A stretch of DNA of 64,000 nucleotides from Plazaster borealis. Its lineage: Eukaryota > Echinodermata > Asteroidea > Forcipulatida > Labidiasteridae. Shown here piece by piece: positions 1 to 12,014 of the stretch. The notes beneath the pieces were generated by a model. That model had not been told where the DNA came from. It did not search any database and saw nothing but the letters and a program-made list of their open reading frames with translations. The position numbers and the translations under genes are program-made. The stretch covers positions 9,207,127 through 9,271,126 of the forward strand of contig CM037464.1 of NCBI GenBank assembly GCA_021014325.1, read 5' to 3'. Every line of letters starts with the position of its first letter. Positions within the stretch are counted from its first letter, which is position 1.

Positions 1-712
1 ACAGAAGACTTTTCAAAGTGTATGTTTATCACAATAAAATTCGAAAAGGCAGTGTTTTCATAATTAACATTAAGTTTTGATACCCGCTCGTTACCGCCTA
101 CCACGGATGAATAAAGGAGCATAAAGAAAAAGTAGTTAAAATAATCCGTGGCAAAATTTCACAAAGCGGTTAAACAGAAAGTTTTGTCTAGCAATCATTT
201 GATTGTTAAGCATAATTAGCAGGAACCATTGACGCACAATGTACGTTTCATGATATTTTGGCCGGTAAGCCATTTCTGCTGAACAGGACTTTTCTGTGCT
301 ATTCAATGGTTAGGCCGCGGTCTTGAGATAATTAAACTTGCCGTGACAATCGGCCACAAAGCAATCCTTCCTCAACACTATTTTCAATAGCTGTAGCTTT
401 ATGACGGCGTTCTCACACATATCCACATGATTAAACTGGACGGTATTTTGGAATGTAGCTTGTATCTAATGTGTTGGCATGTGTGGCTATTTCTTCATAT
501 CACTTTGATCCGCAGCACACCAAAATGCAAAATGTCACGGAGCTGCTTCATTTAAGAAATATTTAGTTGAGGATTATTGACATACATGATTACATCATGT
601 CATTTGTTTGGTAGGAAAATCTGTTCGCTTCTTAGCTGCTGAGCCCAGATCATTCACCTATGTGATTTGGTTCTATAATATACAAATATTGGATGCATAT
701 GAGTACAATATA
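1..712. other. Non-coding stretch, nothing recognised
   Basis: AT-rich unique-looking sequence. Only short chance reading frames are present. I see no motif, exon or repeat that I can support. Confidence 0.5.
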
Positions 713-833
713 GCAGAATACAATCACGAGGTAAAATCTGGACTGTTCCATTTCACGAGGCGAAGACGAATTTCACGAGGCGAAGACGAGTGAAATGGAA
801 TAGTCCAGATTTCAATGAGTGATTATACTCTGC
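713..833. repeat. Foldback inverted repeat, 44-bp arms
   Basis: Arms 713-756 and 790-833 are near-perfect reverse complements (left GCAGAATACAATCAC..., right ...GTGATTATACTCTGC). The spacer holds a 16-bp motif, TTTCACGAGGCGAAGA, twice. This is the shape of a small MITE or foldback element. A short open frame over it is an artefact of the repeat. Confidence 0.75.
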
Positions 834-841
834 TTTATGAA

Positions 842-1131
842 CCGCACATAGATCCTTGTTATTTGATCGGTGGACGGATTGGAGTGTAGGAATAATAATA
901 ATGGCAAAATAAAGTATGACACGTGACAAGTGTTCCACCAATAAAATGATAAGGATCTAAGTGTGCAGTATATAATACTCAATATTGGACTTTAATATTA
1001 CTCAATATTGGACTCCAATATTACTCAATATTGGACTTTAATATTACATTTAGGAGTGTCGGGCAGTAAACATGGCAATAAAAAGGGTGACCGTGTTCCA
1101 CCAATCAATGACAAGGATCTATGTGTGTGGT
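842..1131. repeat. Three copies of a short dispersed motif
   Basis: A roughly 35-bp motif built on CCACCAATNAAATGANAAGG followed by ATCTATGTG occurs inverted at 842-874 and direct at about 931-966 and 1,093-1,130. With the adjacent foldback (713-833) and the tandem repeat (976-1,044) it suggests one composite repeat element. The borders are not resolved. Confidence 0.5.
976..1044. repeat. Tandem repeat, 23 bp x 3
   Basis: Three exact-length units at 976-998, 999-1,021 and 1,022-1,044, each starting TACTCAATATTGGACT. Units 1 and 3 are identical and unit 2 differs at two positions. Confidence 0.9.
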
Positions 1132-2056
1132 ATTACAGTAAAGAAATAAGCTCTCTGAACAGAATGCCTGCATGTAAACTGCATGTAGATCTGCTATTCT
1201 GTAATCTATTCCCGCGTACAAAGATTAATGACCCAGGAAACAATTTTACGTTTGATTGTGTACTTAATGAAAGACTTGCCAAAACCGTTTTGTTGCAGGG
1301 CTTTCTTCATTATTTGGCCACCCAAAACAATTAACAGTTACAGTTGAAGACATCTACATAGTTTGGCCATTTAACATTGTTATTGTACCTTTGTTTTAAA
1401 TAACATTAAATAATACATGGAATGTCATTTGGTTCATTAAAATAATCTTTAAAATAAACACCCAAATATGCTAATTGTATACCATCAAATAATGACAGAT
1501 AAGGTCGACAGCATGCGACTTAATAAACTATCTTGTATGCTATCTTCTCCAAACCGGCAATGTTTACTTAATTCCATGAAGTGATACCGCGATAACCTCA
1601 ATTATAAAACAAAACTTGTTAATTGGATATGTACACGTATGGGCTGTTCATGCAGGCTTTATGGTTTTAGCTATAGTATAAATCACACCTTAGGAAATGA
1701 ACCATACAACCTGATATCACAAACGTTTTTAAACGTATTCAGATACGGTAGGTGTTCCTGGATTGCACCATGACATTCAAGTAGGCCCTACAACTAGTTT
1801 TAGTTCTGGAAAGAATTGGGCATCATACATTATTTGACAGCAACACATCAATGTATTGTATTAATTGAGAAAATGAATGCTGAACTTGGAACTGCCTTGT
1901 TTTGAGACACACTGTGTTTAAAACAATTTTTAAAAACACCTTTTTGTTTGTTTAATCGTTTAAGCTGTTTGAGCTGAGTCTAATGTTTGTAATTCACTCA
2001 TAACGAGGTGTAGCAGTACCCTATAGCCGGTCTAATGGCACACTCATAATGATGAC
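1132..2056. other. Non-coding stretch downstream of neurensin gene
   Basis: No gene or repeat was recognised. The right part may hold distal 3' UTR of the minus-strand gene that ends at 2,257. Confidence 0.4.
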
Positions 2057-2072
2057 CGTAATTTCACTCATA

Positions 2073-2082
2073 TTTATTTATT
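2073..2082 (-). terminator. Candidate polyadenylation signals
   Basis: Two overlapping AATAAA hexamers on the minus strand (TTTATT at 2,073-2,078 and 2,077-2,082), about 175 bp past the stop codon of the neurensin-like gene. The position is plausible for its 3' end. No downstream element was verified. Confidence 0.45.
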
Positions 2083-2256
2083 TGTTTACCCCTTATAAGT
2101 TCATTACATTTACGTGGTGGTGTAGTCATTTTTCAAGACGTTCGTTGAAAACGCCACTTGTATAGCGAAACATCTTTAACACTTGGCTCACCTTATGGTC
2201 TCGTATGATTATGTTCCTGCTAAGAGGAAATATGTGGGTTGGTTTTGGAATGTGGT

Positions 2257-3099
2257 TCAGTTTTGAACGCTAACAATGCCTTTTCCCGCTACAACCGACT
2301 CGCCTTTAACTCGTTCTGGTTGTACGTTGGTTACCGCCGACGTGTACGGTATTCCGTCTTCTGCTGATTCTTGCTGGGTAGCGACAGGCATGTACGGTGG
2401 GAATGTATTCTCGGCATCTACCCTAATCTCATCACGGCAGTAATCCTCATCATCAGTAGCAAACGAGAAGCTCGGTATGAGGAGGGAAATTGCTATGACC
2501 AACCCCCCGATACACATCATGATCAGGCCCGCTAGCTTCGCTGAATCAAGTTTTCGATTGAATACACGAGCCTCCTCGTCAACTACTGGCACATCGTCAT
2601 TGTATCCTAATATCTCTTTACGTGGATTGATGAAGTAACCCACGATAAGAGCTAGGATAGCTAAGATGAGGATATTAAGGCCGACCCACGCACCAGCCTT
2701 CCACCACACGGGAGAGCAGCACGCACCGAGGCGACGTCGCTTCCTTGCTGCAAGGTCAACAAGCGGATGCTCCTCATCCTCGCAGTAGATGTCGTCGCGG
2801 TCCTTGAAGGCTGGATCCTCCTCGTAGAACTTATGCAAGTAGGACTTGATGCCGAAGGAATCGGAGCTCACAGGGGATTCCACGTAAGACTTGTCGCTGT
2901 TCTCACTCTCGGAAACACTTTCTAGGCGGGGAGGTCGTGTTAGTTTACGGCGTGCTGCCTGTGGGGTATTGCCAGTAGAAGCCGGTGGTGGCGGTGCTGG
3001 TTTAGGCACCGGCGGGCGGGGTCTCACGACACTTCCAGCCTCCATTTGAGCGTGGGTTGCCTTTTTCACTTGGTTTGCACCATTCAATTGAGGATTCAT
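2257..3099 (-). CDS. Neurensin-like two-pass membrane protein
   Basis: A 280-residue open frame that appears complete in one exon. It matches the neurensin (NRSN1/NRSN2) family in order. The N-terminal segment is proline-rich and basic (about 1-45). An acidic/serine stretch leads to FGIKSYLHKFYEE (about 82-94), the family's conserved SYLHxFYE block. The first membrane segment follows WWKAG (about 134-157) and ends GYFINPR. A short loop (VVDEEARVFN) precedes LAGLIMMCIGG and the second membrane segment (about 188-211). The acidic C-terminal tail has no recognised domain. Vertebrate neurensins are neuronal vesicle proteins of about 200 residues; the extra length here is mainly the proline-rich N terminus. 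The start was chosen because the frame opens there. A weak AG acceptor (TTAAAGGTTAG) lies 8 bp upstream of the ATG, so a 5' UTR exon is possible. Neuronal function in this organism is inference from the family. Confidence 0.88.
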   Translation of the reverse strand: MNPQLNGANQVKKATHAQMEAGSVVRPRPPVPKPAPPPPASTGNTPQAARRKLTRPPRLESVSESENSDKSYVESPVSSDSFGIKSYLHKFYEEDPAFKDRDDIYCEDEEHPLVDLAARKRRRLGACCSPVWWKAGAWVGLNILILAILALIVGYFINPRKEILGYNDDVPVVDEEARVFNRKLDSAKLAGLIMMCIGGLVIAISLLIPSFSFATDDEDYCRDEIRVDAENTFPPYMPVATQQESAEDGIPYTSAVTNVQPERVKGESVVAGKGIVSVQN

Positions 3100-4567
3100 T
3101 CCACTTGCTAACCTTTAAATGGTTTAGTTGTTGTCAGTGAGTGTGTACATCACAGTGAGTCGAATAGAAGGCAGATTCCATTCATTCTGTAAAACATCAA
3201 CATTTTACATTCAACTGTTTAATAACGTAAATAAAAGATAGCTTTGAGAAAATATAGAAGCAAACACTTGTTTTGGTCAATTTAATTGACATTGCAGTTT
3301 ACACTTCTGAAAATCATAAACAATGGTTAACTTTTCAGGCGCAGTTGACCATCACAAACAGCATACACAATAATACTTGCAACTAGGAAAGACACAAACA
3401 TGAAGTGAGGAACATAAGTTAGTGAAATTAAAAACTTCTTATTTGCACAGCTTTATATTAAATAGAAATATCAGTTTAAAGGGATTTATAAAGTTCCCTT
3501 CAATCTTGAAATGCATATTCATGACGTCATTATATTTGATGTCCTACCATTAAAACCCTAGAAATGATCTACAGTATAAATAATGATTGTTAAACAAGTA
3601 AACTAAACTAAACTAACATAAATAATTGTGAAATAATAACATAAACACACACAGAATCTTCACTGTCAAAACAGTGATCAGCAATGCATGTTATTAGGCC
3701 GAACCTGTTGGTTGACTACCTCAGGAGAGGGGGAAGAAAGATGTGATTCAAAGATGGTCAAACTCAGATCATTTTAAACGGAGGGGCGTGTTAGAAATAT
3801 TTTCAGCACGAAATTGCAATCCACCTTGTTATTGTCAATTTATTACGATAGATTCTATACACAAAGGGATGCTTTGTCAAAGGGAAAATTAGTTCTAAAT
3901 AAATCCTTCATATTGGAACGTTCATCATTGGTTTGTGGAAGACAGCGGAGGAGAAAATGCTCTACAGTTTGGGCTGGGTGGTGGTTCGCAAGTGAGGGGA
4001 CAAGAAAAGTGTATCTTAACAAGTTTGACATAATTCGATTATTGTTTGGAAAGTAATGTCATGAGTTAAAGGTAAAGTCATAAATAATTTTTTGTCACTG
4101 TAATGCTGATTTATAGGCAAATTTATAAAGACAAATACAATACAAATTACATGTGAAAGTTTCAGCTGAACACAGTATCTACTTGCTGAGACAACAGAAA
4201 CATACTGCCATGGTATTTTCACAAGAACTTTGAATCCTTCCCTGCTTAGCGAGGTGACAGCGGGTACCAACCGCTTCTCTGATGGCTGCAGCTTTCGCGA
4301 ACGGACACGAAACCCTCATAAATCCGAGAAACTATTCAGGCATGAATAGTTTTCTCGGATTTAAATGTTTTTGTTGTTGAAAAATATCTTCCAAACCGAT
4401 TTACTTTCTCAAAGTAGTTTATACTATCAACAGTTGCAGGGCTTCTCACCAATATGTTTGGTAATAAATTTCTAGAGTAGGCCTATTAACCAATCTATGA
4501 CCATACCTTTTTAAATCATACATAAACCATAAAACATCTTAAAGCAAAAAGTATGAATTTTAATAAC
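3100..4567. other. Upstream region of neurensin-like gene
   Basis: No coding exon is recognised. A perfect-looking small hairpin lies at about 4,320-4,362 (AAATCCGAGAAACTATTC paired with GAATAGTTTTCTCGGATTT). Any promoter or 5' UTR exon of the minus-strand gene should lie here, but I cannot place it. Confidence 0.4.
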
Positions 4568-4780
4568 ATCTGGGCCCATTTTCATAGAGCTGCTTAAACA
4601 GCAAATATTGCTTAACAGTTTTGTGCTGAGCACAAATAAAAAATAAGCAGATTACCAGTCACAGAGGGTAAATGTGGAATGGTATTTTGGCTGGTTACCT
4701 TATTCTGGTGAACATAATTTTGTTGTGTTGTGCTAAGCGCCTTTTTGTGCTTATGCAGCTCTATGAAATTTGACCCAGAT
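4568..4780. mobile_element. MITE with 26-bp terminal inverted repeats
   Basis: It starts ATCTGGGCCCATTTTCATAG and ends with the reverse complement, CTATGAAATTTGACCCAGAT. The TIRs share the words AGAGCTGC and GCAGCTCT, and the interior alternates short words around GCTTAA and TTAAGC. No coding capacity. This is a non-autonomous DNA element of unknown superfamily. Confidence 0.75.
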
Positions 4781-5884
4781 CTAAATAAATGAACTGATTA
4801 GAATTTAAGGTTTTGCAAAGCCTCCCGAATGCAGGATTTGTTTTAAAAACAAATAGAAATATTTCTCTCTGAAAACTAATGATGAAATATTTATGTAACT
4901 TTAAAATGCCCCTCTGTTTACGCAACCCAGTCTCGTGCTATAGTTATAGAGGGTCAGCTATAAGCGAGGCTGATATTAGATGCCACACTGATCCATGACA
5001 TAACAACATTGATTAATACTATTCAGATTCATCATCTATCAGGCATCACGGTTTCCTTAAATGCAAGGGATGGTAATGATCAAATTAATAGGAAGTTCAC
5101 GATCAACAATGATTTGGATTATCTGTTTAAGGGGAAATGACCCATTTTGAAACGCAGACATGAAATACTCCCCCTTAAAGCTAGTTGCTTATGAATTGAC
5201 AAATCAAATACGAAATATTGATTTGAATTGTTTTGGACACCATACCACCAAATCAGATGACACTTTTCACAGGTCGATTGACTGGTGTGGTAAAGGATTG
5301 CAGTAAATGTACTTTGCAATATCAGTGATGCATCACGGCTTAATTAAACAACGAATACAAATTGTTTTTATAGGCCGGCCTACATGCTATGCCATTAAAA
5401 GTGTGGACAACTTAAACTTCAATTTTTGGCATGTTTAATTGTAATTTTTTCAAGAAGAAACCATACGTTCAGCGAAAGCGGGACAGTTCACAAACACTTT
5501 TTGGTTCGAAATACTCTATGATCCCTTATGAATTAATTTGATTGCTATATTTATTTACTTATTTAAGTAAGTTCTTTGCTTCCTCTAAGATGTCAAATGA
5601 GTAACTTGATATTAATTTATAGCGATAAATCATTGCCGGCAATTAGCCAATAGTTTGAAAGGGTTGACACATTCATAAAGGTCCGGCAGGAGTTATTACG
5701 AGTCAGTTCTATTAATATAGGACCATTTGCATCAAAATTTTGTTTATTTGTATCAAAATTGTGTTATTCCATTATAATTTGCCGGTACGTCAATTATGAC
5801 GCACGTATCGGGATTGTATGTCTACAACATAGGTGTTTTGTTTCTTCATGTGTGTGTGCTTTATGTGCCGTACCGTACTTTAAG
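4781..5884. other. Non-coding stretch, nothing recognised
   Basis: AT-rich DNA without a supported gene, repeat or RNA. Confidence 0.4.
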
Positions 5885-6430
5885 AAGTAGCTCAAGTGCA
5901 AAAACTGCACGCAACAAGTACATGTACATTGCGGAAACATGCAGCCGCGGGAATAGCAAGACAGACAGTAACAGAACCAACAAGAAAAGCGGTGCCGAAC
6001 CAGAAGCAGCAGATGGTAGTGGTAATAATCAATGGCAGCGACTATATACCGGTAGCTATCATCATTAACACCAGCAGCTAGTAGCAGACACAGTCGTTAG
6101 CATGTTGAAGCAACTACAGCTTCTGAAGCACTAATGGCAGCAGCATGACAGCAACAAAGCATTACAGCAGCAACGATTAATAGCAGGATAGCAGGATAGT
6201 TCAGCAGCAGCAAAATCAGTAGTGCTTGAACAGCAGAATTGGAGGCATCAGCAGCGGCAGATTCAGTGCTATGACACAAAACTGGCAGTACAGAGGCACA
6301 GCTTTGGCAGATGCAGCAGCAATAACAGAGGCATATCAGTGCCAAATAGGTGCAAATTCTGCAGAACAAAACCAGCTGCAGAATCAGCAATGGGCTGCAG
6401 ATGTAGAAGTGTAGTTGCAGAACAATGGCT
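5885..6430. repeat. Degenerate CAG/GCA-rich low-complexity tract
   Basis: A run of about 550 bp dominated by CAG, GCA and CAA triplets, interrupted throughout. The triplet bias opens several overlapping short frames on both strands (Q/A/S-rich on plus, L/C-rich on minus). None has a domain or a better claim than the others, so I treat them as composition artefacts of an old microsatellite. Confidence 0.6.
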
Positions 6431-7851
6431 GATGAAGGACTAGAACATCTCTAACTGTGCAATGCATTACCCCTTACAAATTACTACAATATTCATATAA
6501 GCATGAAGGTAAAACGCGACAATCCGTTGCGAATAATTATGCTTAGTTGTCACGACAGCCTGTTAATTAGGTATGACAGTGACACCAGCGCGCAGTTAAT
6601 AACACAGAAAACACTCGATGGCTGCCGAGTGTCAAGTCAGAACAATCAGTGTTATATTTGGCGCATTAAACCAATGCCACTGTGTGGTTGTGAATTATTA
6701 AGAACACACATCAATTAAATAGTTAAATCCTACTCTCACACACAAACAAAGCGAGTCCATCCCTACATCCAAAAGTAGATGTGCAAGATGGCCGCTGATG
6801 ACTAGGTCTTACCTGCACAAGGCGAACCTGCGAAGTACTTAATGATGCCAGGCATACAATCACCATCAGCTCCCGGGGAGTGGCTGTCTCGTGCCTGCAA
6901 AATGTTGCCTGCGAAATGTTGCCTCCAACAGTAATTTTCCCAGCAAAATAAATCCACAGATTCCTGAGTAGAAATGGCGAAAGCCAAGATTCAGGAAAAG
7001 CAACCCGTGATGCAAAGTGGAATGAATCAAATAGTGCAGTCCCAAGTCGTATACACTTGCGTATTAGCGGCGGTGTTTTTCCCCCGTAGTTACTCGGAAA
7101 CACGGAAACCTCCCTCGGAAGATTGTATGGTCTCACAGCCTTCTCACAACCGACGCGATATGAGTGAGAGGAGAGAGGTAGGAAAGAAAGAGGGGAAAAA
7201 AACCTTGATAAATAATCACAGTAGAGCGAAGACGGCTAGCTCATTGTAATAATTACCGCCAGTGAAGTGCGGCTACATGCTACGGTGCTATACGACGGAA
7301 ACGGCGGTCGGGGCATACCATTATAGGCAAGGGAAATCTCCGAAGGGAAAAATGCAGGTGAGAGTGATGAATCCGACGAATATTATGGAAATTGAAAATA
7401 GGATGACGGGCAGTTGGGTGAAATTAATCAAACGAACAGAATGAATTAAAGGGTGGAGGTGGTGTTGGTTCCACATTATCTTAAACAGTATATTACTTCT
7501 CGTTTTTCATGTCAATATTGCAATCACTATGGAATGATGAAAATGTTTACAAGAAATAAAATGAATTGCAGGGAGCGGGGCGCGCGGGGCGGAGGGGCTA
7601 ACCTGGGGCTAACGCCACCAACGCGCCACCAACGTTGAAAATAATCCTATTCGACACTCGCGACTTTGAACAGTTATTATTTATATTTCAAGGAGAACTC
7701 TAGTTGTTTCAGAGCTCTAATTTATGTTAACAATTTTTGCTTTATAAATTAAAACGAATATATATTGAAAAAACCTTAAAATATTTAGAGGTCTGTACGG
7801 AAGGATTTTTTCTTCTTCAAACTTTCAGGAGTCGAAAGATCTATCCTTGGC
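6431..7851. other. Non-coding stretch with a GC-rich patch
   Basis: No gene recognised. The patch 7,570-7,636 is GC-rich (GCGCGGGGCGGAGGGGC) and ends in a short ACGCCACCA/GCGCCACCA duplication. It could be a promoter island or a repeat fragment, and nothing decides between these. Confidence 0.3.
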
Positions 7852-8448
7852 TTAAAGGTATCGTACACGTTTGGTAATGACTCAATGAGAAAGAGGTAAT
7901 GAGAAAGAGGTCATTTCTCACTAAAATAATAAAATCTTCTTGCAAGAAGTTTTTATTTCTATCTGAAAGCACACAAATTTGTACAACAAGGGAGTTTTTT
8001 CTTTCATCATTTTCTTGCAACTTCGATGACCAATTGAGCCCAAATTTTCACAGGCTTCTTATTTTATGCACATGTTGGGATACACCAAGTGAGAACACTG
8101 GTCTTTGACACTTACCAAACGTGTTCAGTGCCTTGCATTATAATAAAAAGCCTGTGAAAATTTGGGCTCAATCGGTGATTGAAGTTGCAAGAAAATTATG
8201 AAAGAAAAAACACCCTTGTTGTACAAATTTGTGTGCTTTCATATGAGAATAAAAGGCTTCTTGCAAGAAGTCTTTTATTATTTTAGTGAGAAATTACCTC
8301 TTTCTCAAAAAACTACCTTACTTCAGAGGGAGTCGTTTCTCACAATGTTTATACTATCAACAGCTCTCTGTTGCTTGTTACCAAGTAAGTTTGTATATGA
8401 TAATACATAATTATTTTGAGTAATTACCAAACGTGTACAGTGCCTAAA
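7852..8448. mobile_element. piggyBac-like MITEs, head-to-head pair
   Basis: The left part (7,852-8,140) begins TTAA-AGGTATCGTACACG and is the same family as the full copy at 58,204-58,578, but in reverse orientation and missing about 120 bp. The right part (8,141-8,448) runs in the forward orientation and ends ATTACCAAACGTGTACAG. The shared interior contains the hairpin CTTCTTGCAAGAAG. The family has TTAA target sites (see 22,179 and 58,204), which is why I call it piggyBac-like. No transposase is present. Confidence 0.75.
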
Positions 8449-8752
8449 CATTACGGAAGATGAACGATAACATTTATCAAATGATGTCGATATTTGAAGC
8501 CAATTAGGGGGAACGTTTTGGATGATTTTCCCACCAGGACCCAGAATAGAATATAATTTGTTTTTTAATTGTAGCGTCTCCATTGGTAAGAAAATTGTGA
8601 CTGAACAATGTCACCTCTTAACGAAATGCCTTCAGGAGGTATACGGACACCAAGCACTTTTCTTGATGCCGAGGTTTTTTATGTTAGACATTTTGAAAGG
8701 TACACAATTAAAAGTATGATTTCCTCTACCTTTAAGTTTTGTAAATAATAAT

Positions 8753-8937
8753 CAGGGGCGGATCCAGGATTTTCCAAACGGGGGGGCGTGAAAATATACC
8801 AAGCAGCAAAATCTTCCCTTCCCCATTTCTCCCCCCTTCTCTCTCTCTCCTCTTTTTTCTTTTCTCCCTCATTTTTTTTTTTTTTATATGAAAAAGGGGG
8901 GGCGTGCGCCCCCCACGCCCCCCTGGATCCGCGCCTG
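8753..8937. mobile_element. hAT-like MITE, TIR CAGGGGCGGATCCAGG
   Basis: It begins CAGGGGCGGATCCAGG and ends CCTGGATCCGCGCCTG. The flanks ATAATAAT and ATAATGAT differ at one position, compatible with an 8-bp target duplication. The interior is pyrimidine-rich with poly-T and G/C runs. The same terminus recurs at 18,987 and 20,058. Confidence 0.75.
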
Positions 8938-9431
8938 ATAATGATAATATATAATAATACTCATTGAAAAATAACATTCAAGCCCGTGCCCAACCCGACC
9001 AAAGGCATTACCCAAGGTCAACATCCAACACCAAAGGAGGTAATACAAACCACTCTGCTCCCAAGAAACCACACCTCTCCCTTCAATCGCACACGGACAA
9101 GCACACATTCTATTTTTTGCATCCCTGTGGTGGCATAATTCTTATTTTGTTATTTCCTTTGTCCCTTTACTTAATAATAACAATAATAACAATAATGATA
9201 ACAATAATAATATTTATTCGGGCACAAACTTCACAAGTACAATGTACAAACATTAAATATATTTAAAAAACTAACATTAAACAACAGTGGGATGCCCAGG
9301 AGAGCATACAAGTTAAAAAATTAACTGTCGCCGAAAGGCGTGTGTCTCCCAATTCTCAGGAAAAAAGCAAGGAAGATTGAGGCAAGACAGGGCAAAGTCC
9401 TAAACTGGACACAGCCTGGTTCTGTGGTGCG
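8938..9431. other. Non-coding stretch, nothing recognised
   Basis: Includes a short AATAATAACAATAATG-type microsatellite near 9,172-9,210. No supported gene. Confidence 0.35.
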
Positions 9432-9516
9432 TTGGGGCTAAGCAAGACATAAACTACGAAGCAATATCCCGTACAGCCGTAGCCATTTAAATTAAGATGG
9501 GATCATAATCGAAACC

Positions 9517-10533
9517 ATGCCTACTCTTCAGTCTGCTAATCTGAATGCCATGCCTGCTATCCAAATAACTGAATCTGATGTTCTACACAAATTAAACAAC
9601 ATTGACTGTTCTAAAGCTAGTGGATCAGATAATATATCGGGTTTTGTTTTTAATTCCTGTGCTGGTGCCCTCTGTGGTCCTTTATCATATGTTTTCAGAA
9701 GGGCCTCCAAGGAGGGTTGCTTTCCTTCAAGTTGGAAAACTGCTAATCTTGTTCCGATTTATAAATCTGGTAAAAAGTTAAGTGTTTCTAACTATAGGCC
9801 AATTTCTTTAATCCCTCAGGTAGCAAAGGTATTTGAAAAAATCTTATGTGAGCAGATTTTTTCTCATGTTCGACCTGCCATTTGTGAGCAACAGCACGGC
9901 TTTGTCTCTGGAAGGGATTGTTCCACAAATCTTACACTTTTACTGGAGGCATACCGTGCTGTTGATCAGAGAGAGCAGTTGGATGTTGTCTATACTGATT
10001 TTTCTAAGGCCTTTGATCGAGTCAATCATGATTTTCTTTTGTACAAACTGAATTCCTACAATATTCATCCCAGTGTATTAATCTTGTTACAAAGTTACCT
10101 TACTGGCAGAAAACATAGAGTAATTGTGGATGGTTGTTCATCTGAATGGAAAACAGTGCCCTCTGGTATTCCACAGGGTTCCATACTAGGACCACTCTTA
10201 TCTACATTATTTGTTAACGATCTTCCTGAATGTTTAAGTAATAAATGTTTACTTTATGCTGATGACTTGAAGGTTTTTCGTCAGATTGGTTGTACTGCTG
10301 ATAATTTTGCTTTGCAGGCTGACTTAGATAGAATTCTTGACTGGTCTAAAACCTGGCGTCTATTTCTTAATGTTAACAAATGCAGTATTTTAACACTGAC
10401 TCTTAAGAAGAAGCCTTTCCAATTTGATTACACTTTGGGTGATAATATTCTTACTCGAGTTAATGTTCAGAAGGATCTTGGTATTTGTATTGACAGTAAA
10501 CTCACTTTCATCCCTCGTGTTAATGCCATATAA
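9517..10533 (+). pseudogene. LINE 1 reverse transcriptase fragment
   Basis: A 338-residue frame covering the RT fingers and palm. In order it shows KASGSDNISG, NLVPIYKSG, NYRPISLIPQ, HGFVSGRDC, the motif-A block YTDFSKAFDRVNHD, SGIPQGSILGPLL and the catalytic YADD box (residues about 248-251). The frame then meets a stop. The reading frame continues after it (GLVWRNFRSLKNEHVLR) but with further stops and frameshifts before the solo LTR at 10,777. The first ATG is simply the first Met in a truncated copy, so no functional start is implied. The product would be an element-encoded reverse transcriptase priming from nicked target DNA. This copy cannot make it. Confidence 0.88.
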
Positions 10534-10776
10534 AAAAAAGCTAATCGCATGAGTGGTTTAGTATGGCGCAACTTTCGCTCCTTAAAGAATGAACATGTAT
10601 TACGTATCTTGTTTTGTTCTCTCATTAGACCTAATCTTGAATTTTGTACAATTGTTTTTATTTCTATCTATTTCGGCTCACCAGGCACATAGACTAGAAA
10701 GGAGTTCAGTTTCGTTTTCTCAAATTTGTTCATAGGACGCTCAATAATGGTACTATTTATAACTTGGATTATCTTG

Positions 10777-11597
10777 TGTTATGAGACCCTAATACATGTA
10801 CATGTAATTACGTATATACAACGCACGCTGTCAATCAATCTTTGTGTGTAAGGTCGTTAACCCTAGTGGGCGGTGCTAATAGAATGATCTAGAGTAGTAC
10901 TTTCTAGAAAACGACACAAATCCTTTATATACGGGCTGGGGGTAAATCTAGGACGGGACACAAATACTCAAGACTGGTGGAAGCTACGACTTCTGTGATT
11001 GTGATTCAACTCGTTGGAGGAGCTTTTGGTAGAGTTCGCTTTTGACCGAGTGCAGTTAAAGAGCTTAATTTAAATCCGGAAAGGACAGTTTCGAACTTAA
11101 TCTACAGTTCGGTATTTAGGGGTCTTTTCCCCATATTTTGTGGCGGGTGTCAGATTGTGTGCCCGTCGTTTGTTCGTCTTCTTCTGGACATTTTATCGGA
11201 GTGAGTTTACCCCGTGATAGCTCAAAGTCACATCGGCAAAGAACTGTTTTACCGCCCCTGGAGTTGATCGTTTTAGAGCCAGTGTATGTGATCCTCGCTG
11301 TATCTTCTGTTGCTGTGATCCTCGCCTGTATTTCATCCAGGTTGACGTATTAGCCCGTAAGATACTTATGTTGCATACGATCTATTTTAATGTACACTTG
11401 TTTTATGCAATCAGTGTATGTTTGTTAAACCAAATCGGTAACTGAAGTGGTTGATAGTTTTATCATTAAATCACTTTGATTCTGTGTTCTTATACATCAG
11501 TGTCACCTTGTTTGATTTCTTTGCTGCATCTGAGAAAATTCAGGCTTTTTGAGTGATTTATATTCACGGATAGTTTGGAGATTTTTGGATCGTAACA
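10777..11597. mobile_element. Solo LTR, 821 bp, TSD CTTG
   Basis: It begins TGTTATGAGACCC and ends GGATCGTAACA (TG...CA), and is flanked on both sides by CTTG. It is a second copy of the LTR at 16,777-17,619, collinear over its length. No primer-binding site or internal domain adjoins it, so it is a solo LTR. The LINE 1 coding frame resumes immediately after it (LDLSKIYRLPPLRHRRIL), which fixes the borders. The parent family (Ty3/gypsy, BEL or other) cannot be named from the LTR alone. Confidence 0.85.
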
Positions 11598-12014
11598 CTT
11601 GACCTATCTAAAATTTACAGGCTACCACCCCTTAGACATAGAAGAATTTTAAATGACTGTCTATTTCTCTACAAATCTTTCCACAATCATTTTAGCATCA
11701 CTGTGTTCAACCCTTTTAGCTTGCATGTACCTAATCGTAACACTATAGACAAGCAAATAAACACATCTTATATGTGCCAAGGAATCGCGTTGATGTGACA
11801 AAGCGTGGCTTTTTGTCAAGGATTTCTTCCACATATAACAGTATCCATGCGTGATGTGTTTGGTGCCCCTTCTCTTAAATCCTTTCGTGGACAGGTTTTA
11901 CGTGCTCTACGTGCTCTACCAGTAACTAATGCGTATTTGAAATGTCTTTTTTTGTTCATCTGTTTATGTATTATTTCCTTGATTGTTTTATTTTATTTTA
12001 TTATTTTATTTTAA
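11598..12014 (+). pseudogene. LINE 1 ORF2 C-terminal remnant
   Basis: This continues the interrupted LINE. It encodes the typical post-RT tail (LPPLRHRRILNDCLFLYKS, then VPNRNT) in one frame. After a stop near 11,795 it continues in another frame with GAPSLKSFRGQVLRALR and ends in a hydrophobic run from T-rich DNA. It is decayed. Confidence 0.75.

Noticed and set aside
4016..4270. 84-codon minus-strand frame and overlapping 80-codon plus frame at 3,814
   Set aside because: No domain, no splice context, composition like the surrounding DNA.
5796..6443. Gln/Ala/Ser-rich frames and a Leu/Cys-rich minus-strand frame
   Set aside because: All arise from the CAG/GCA low-complexity tract and overlap one another.
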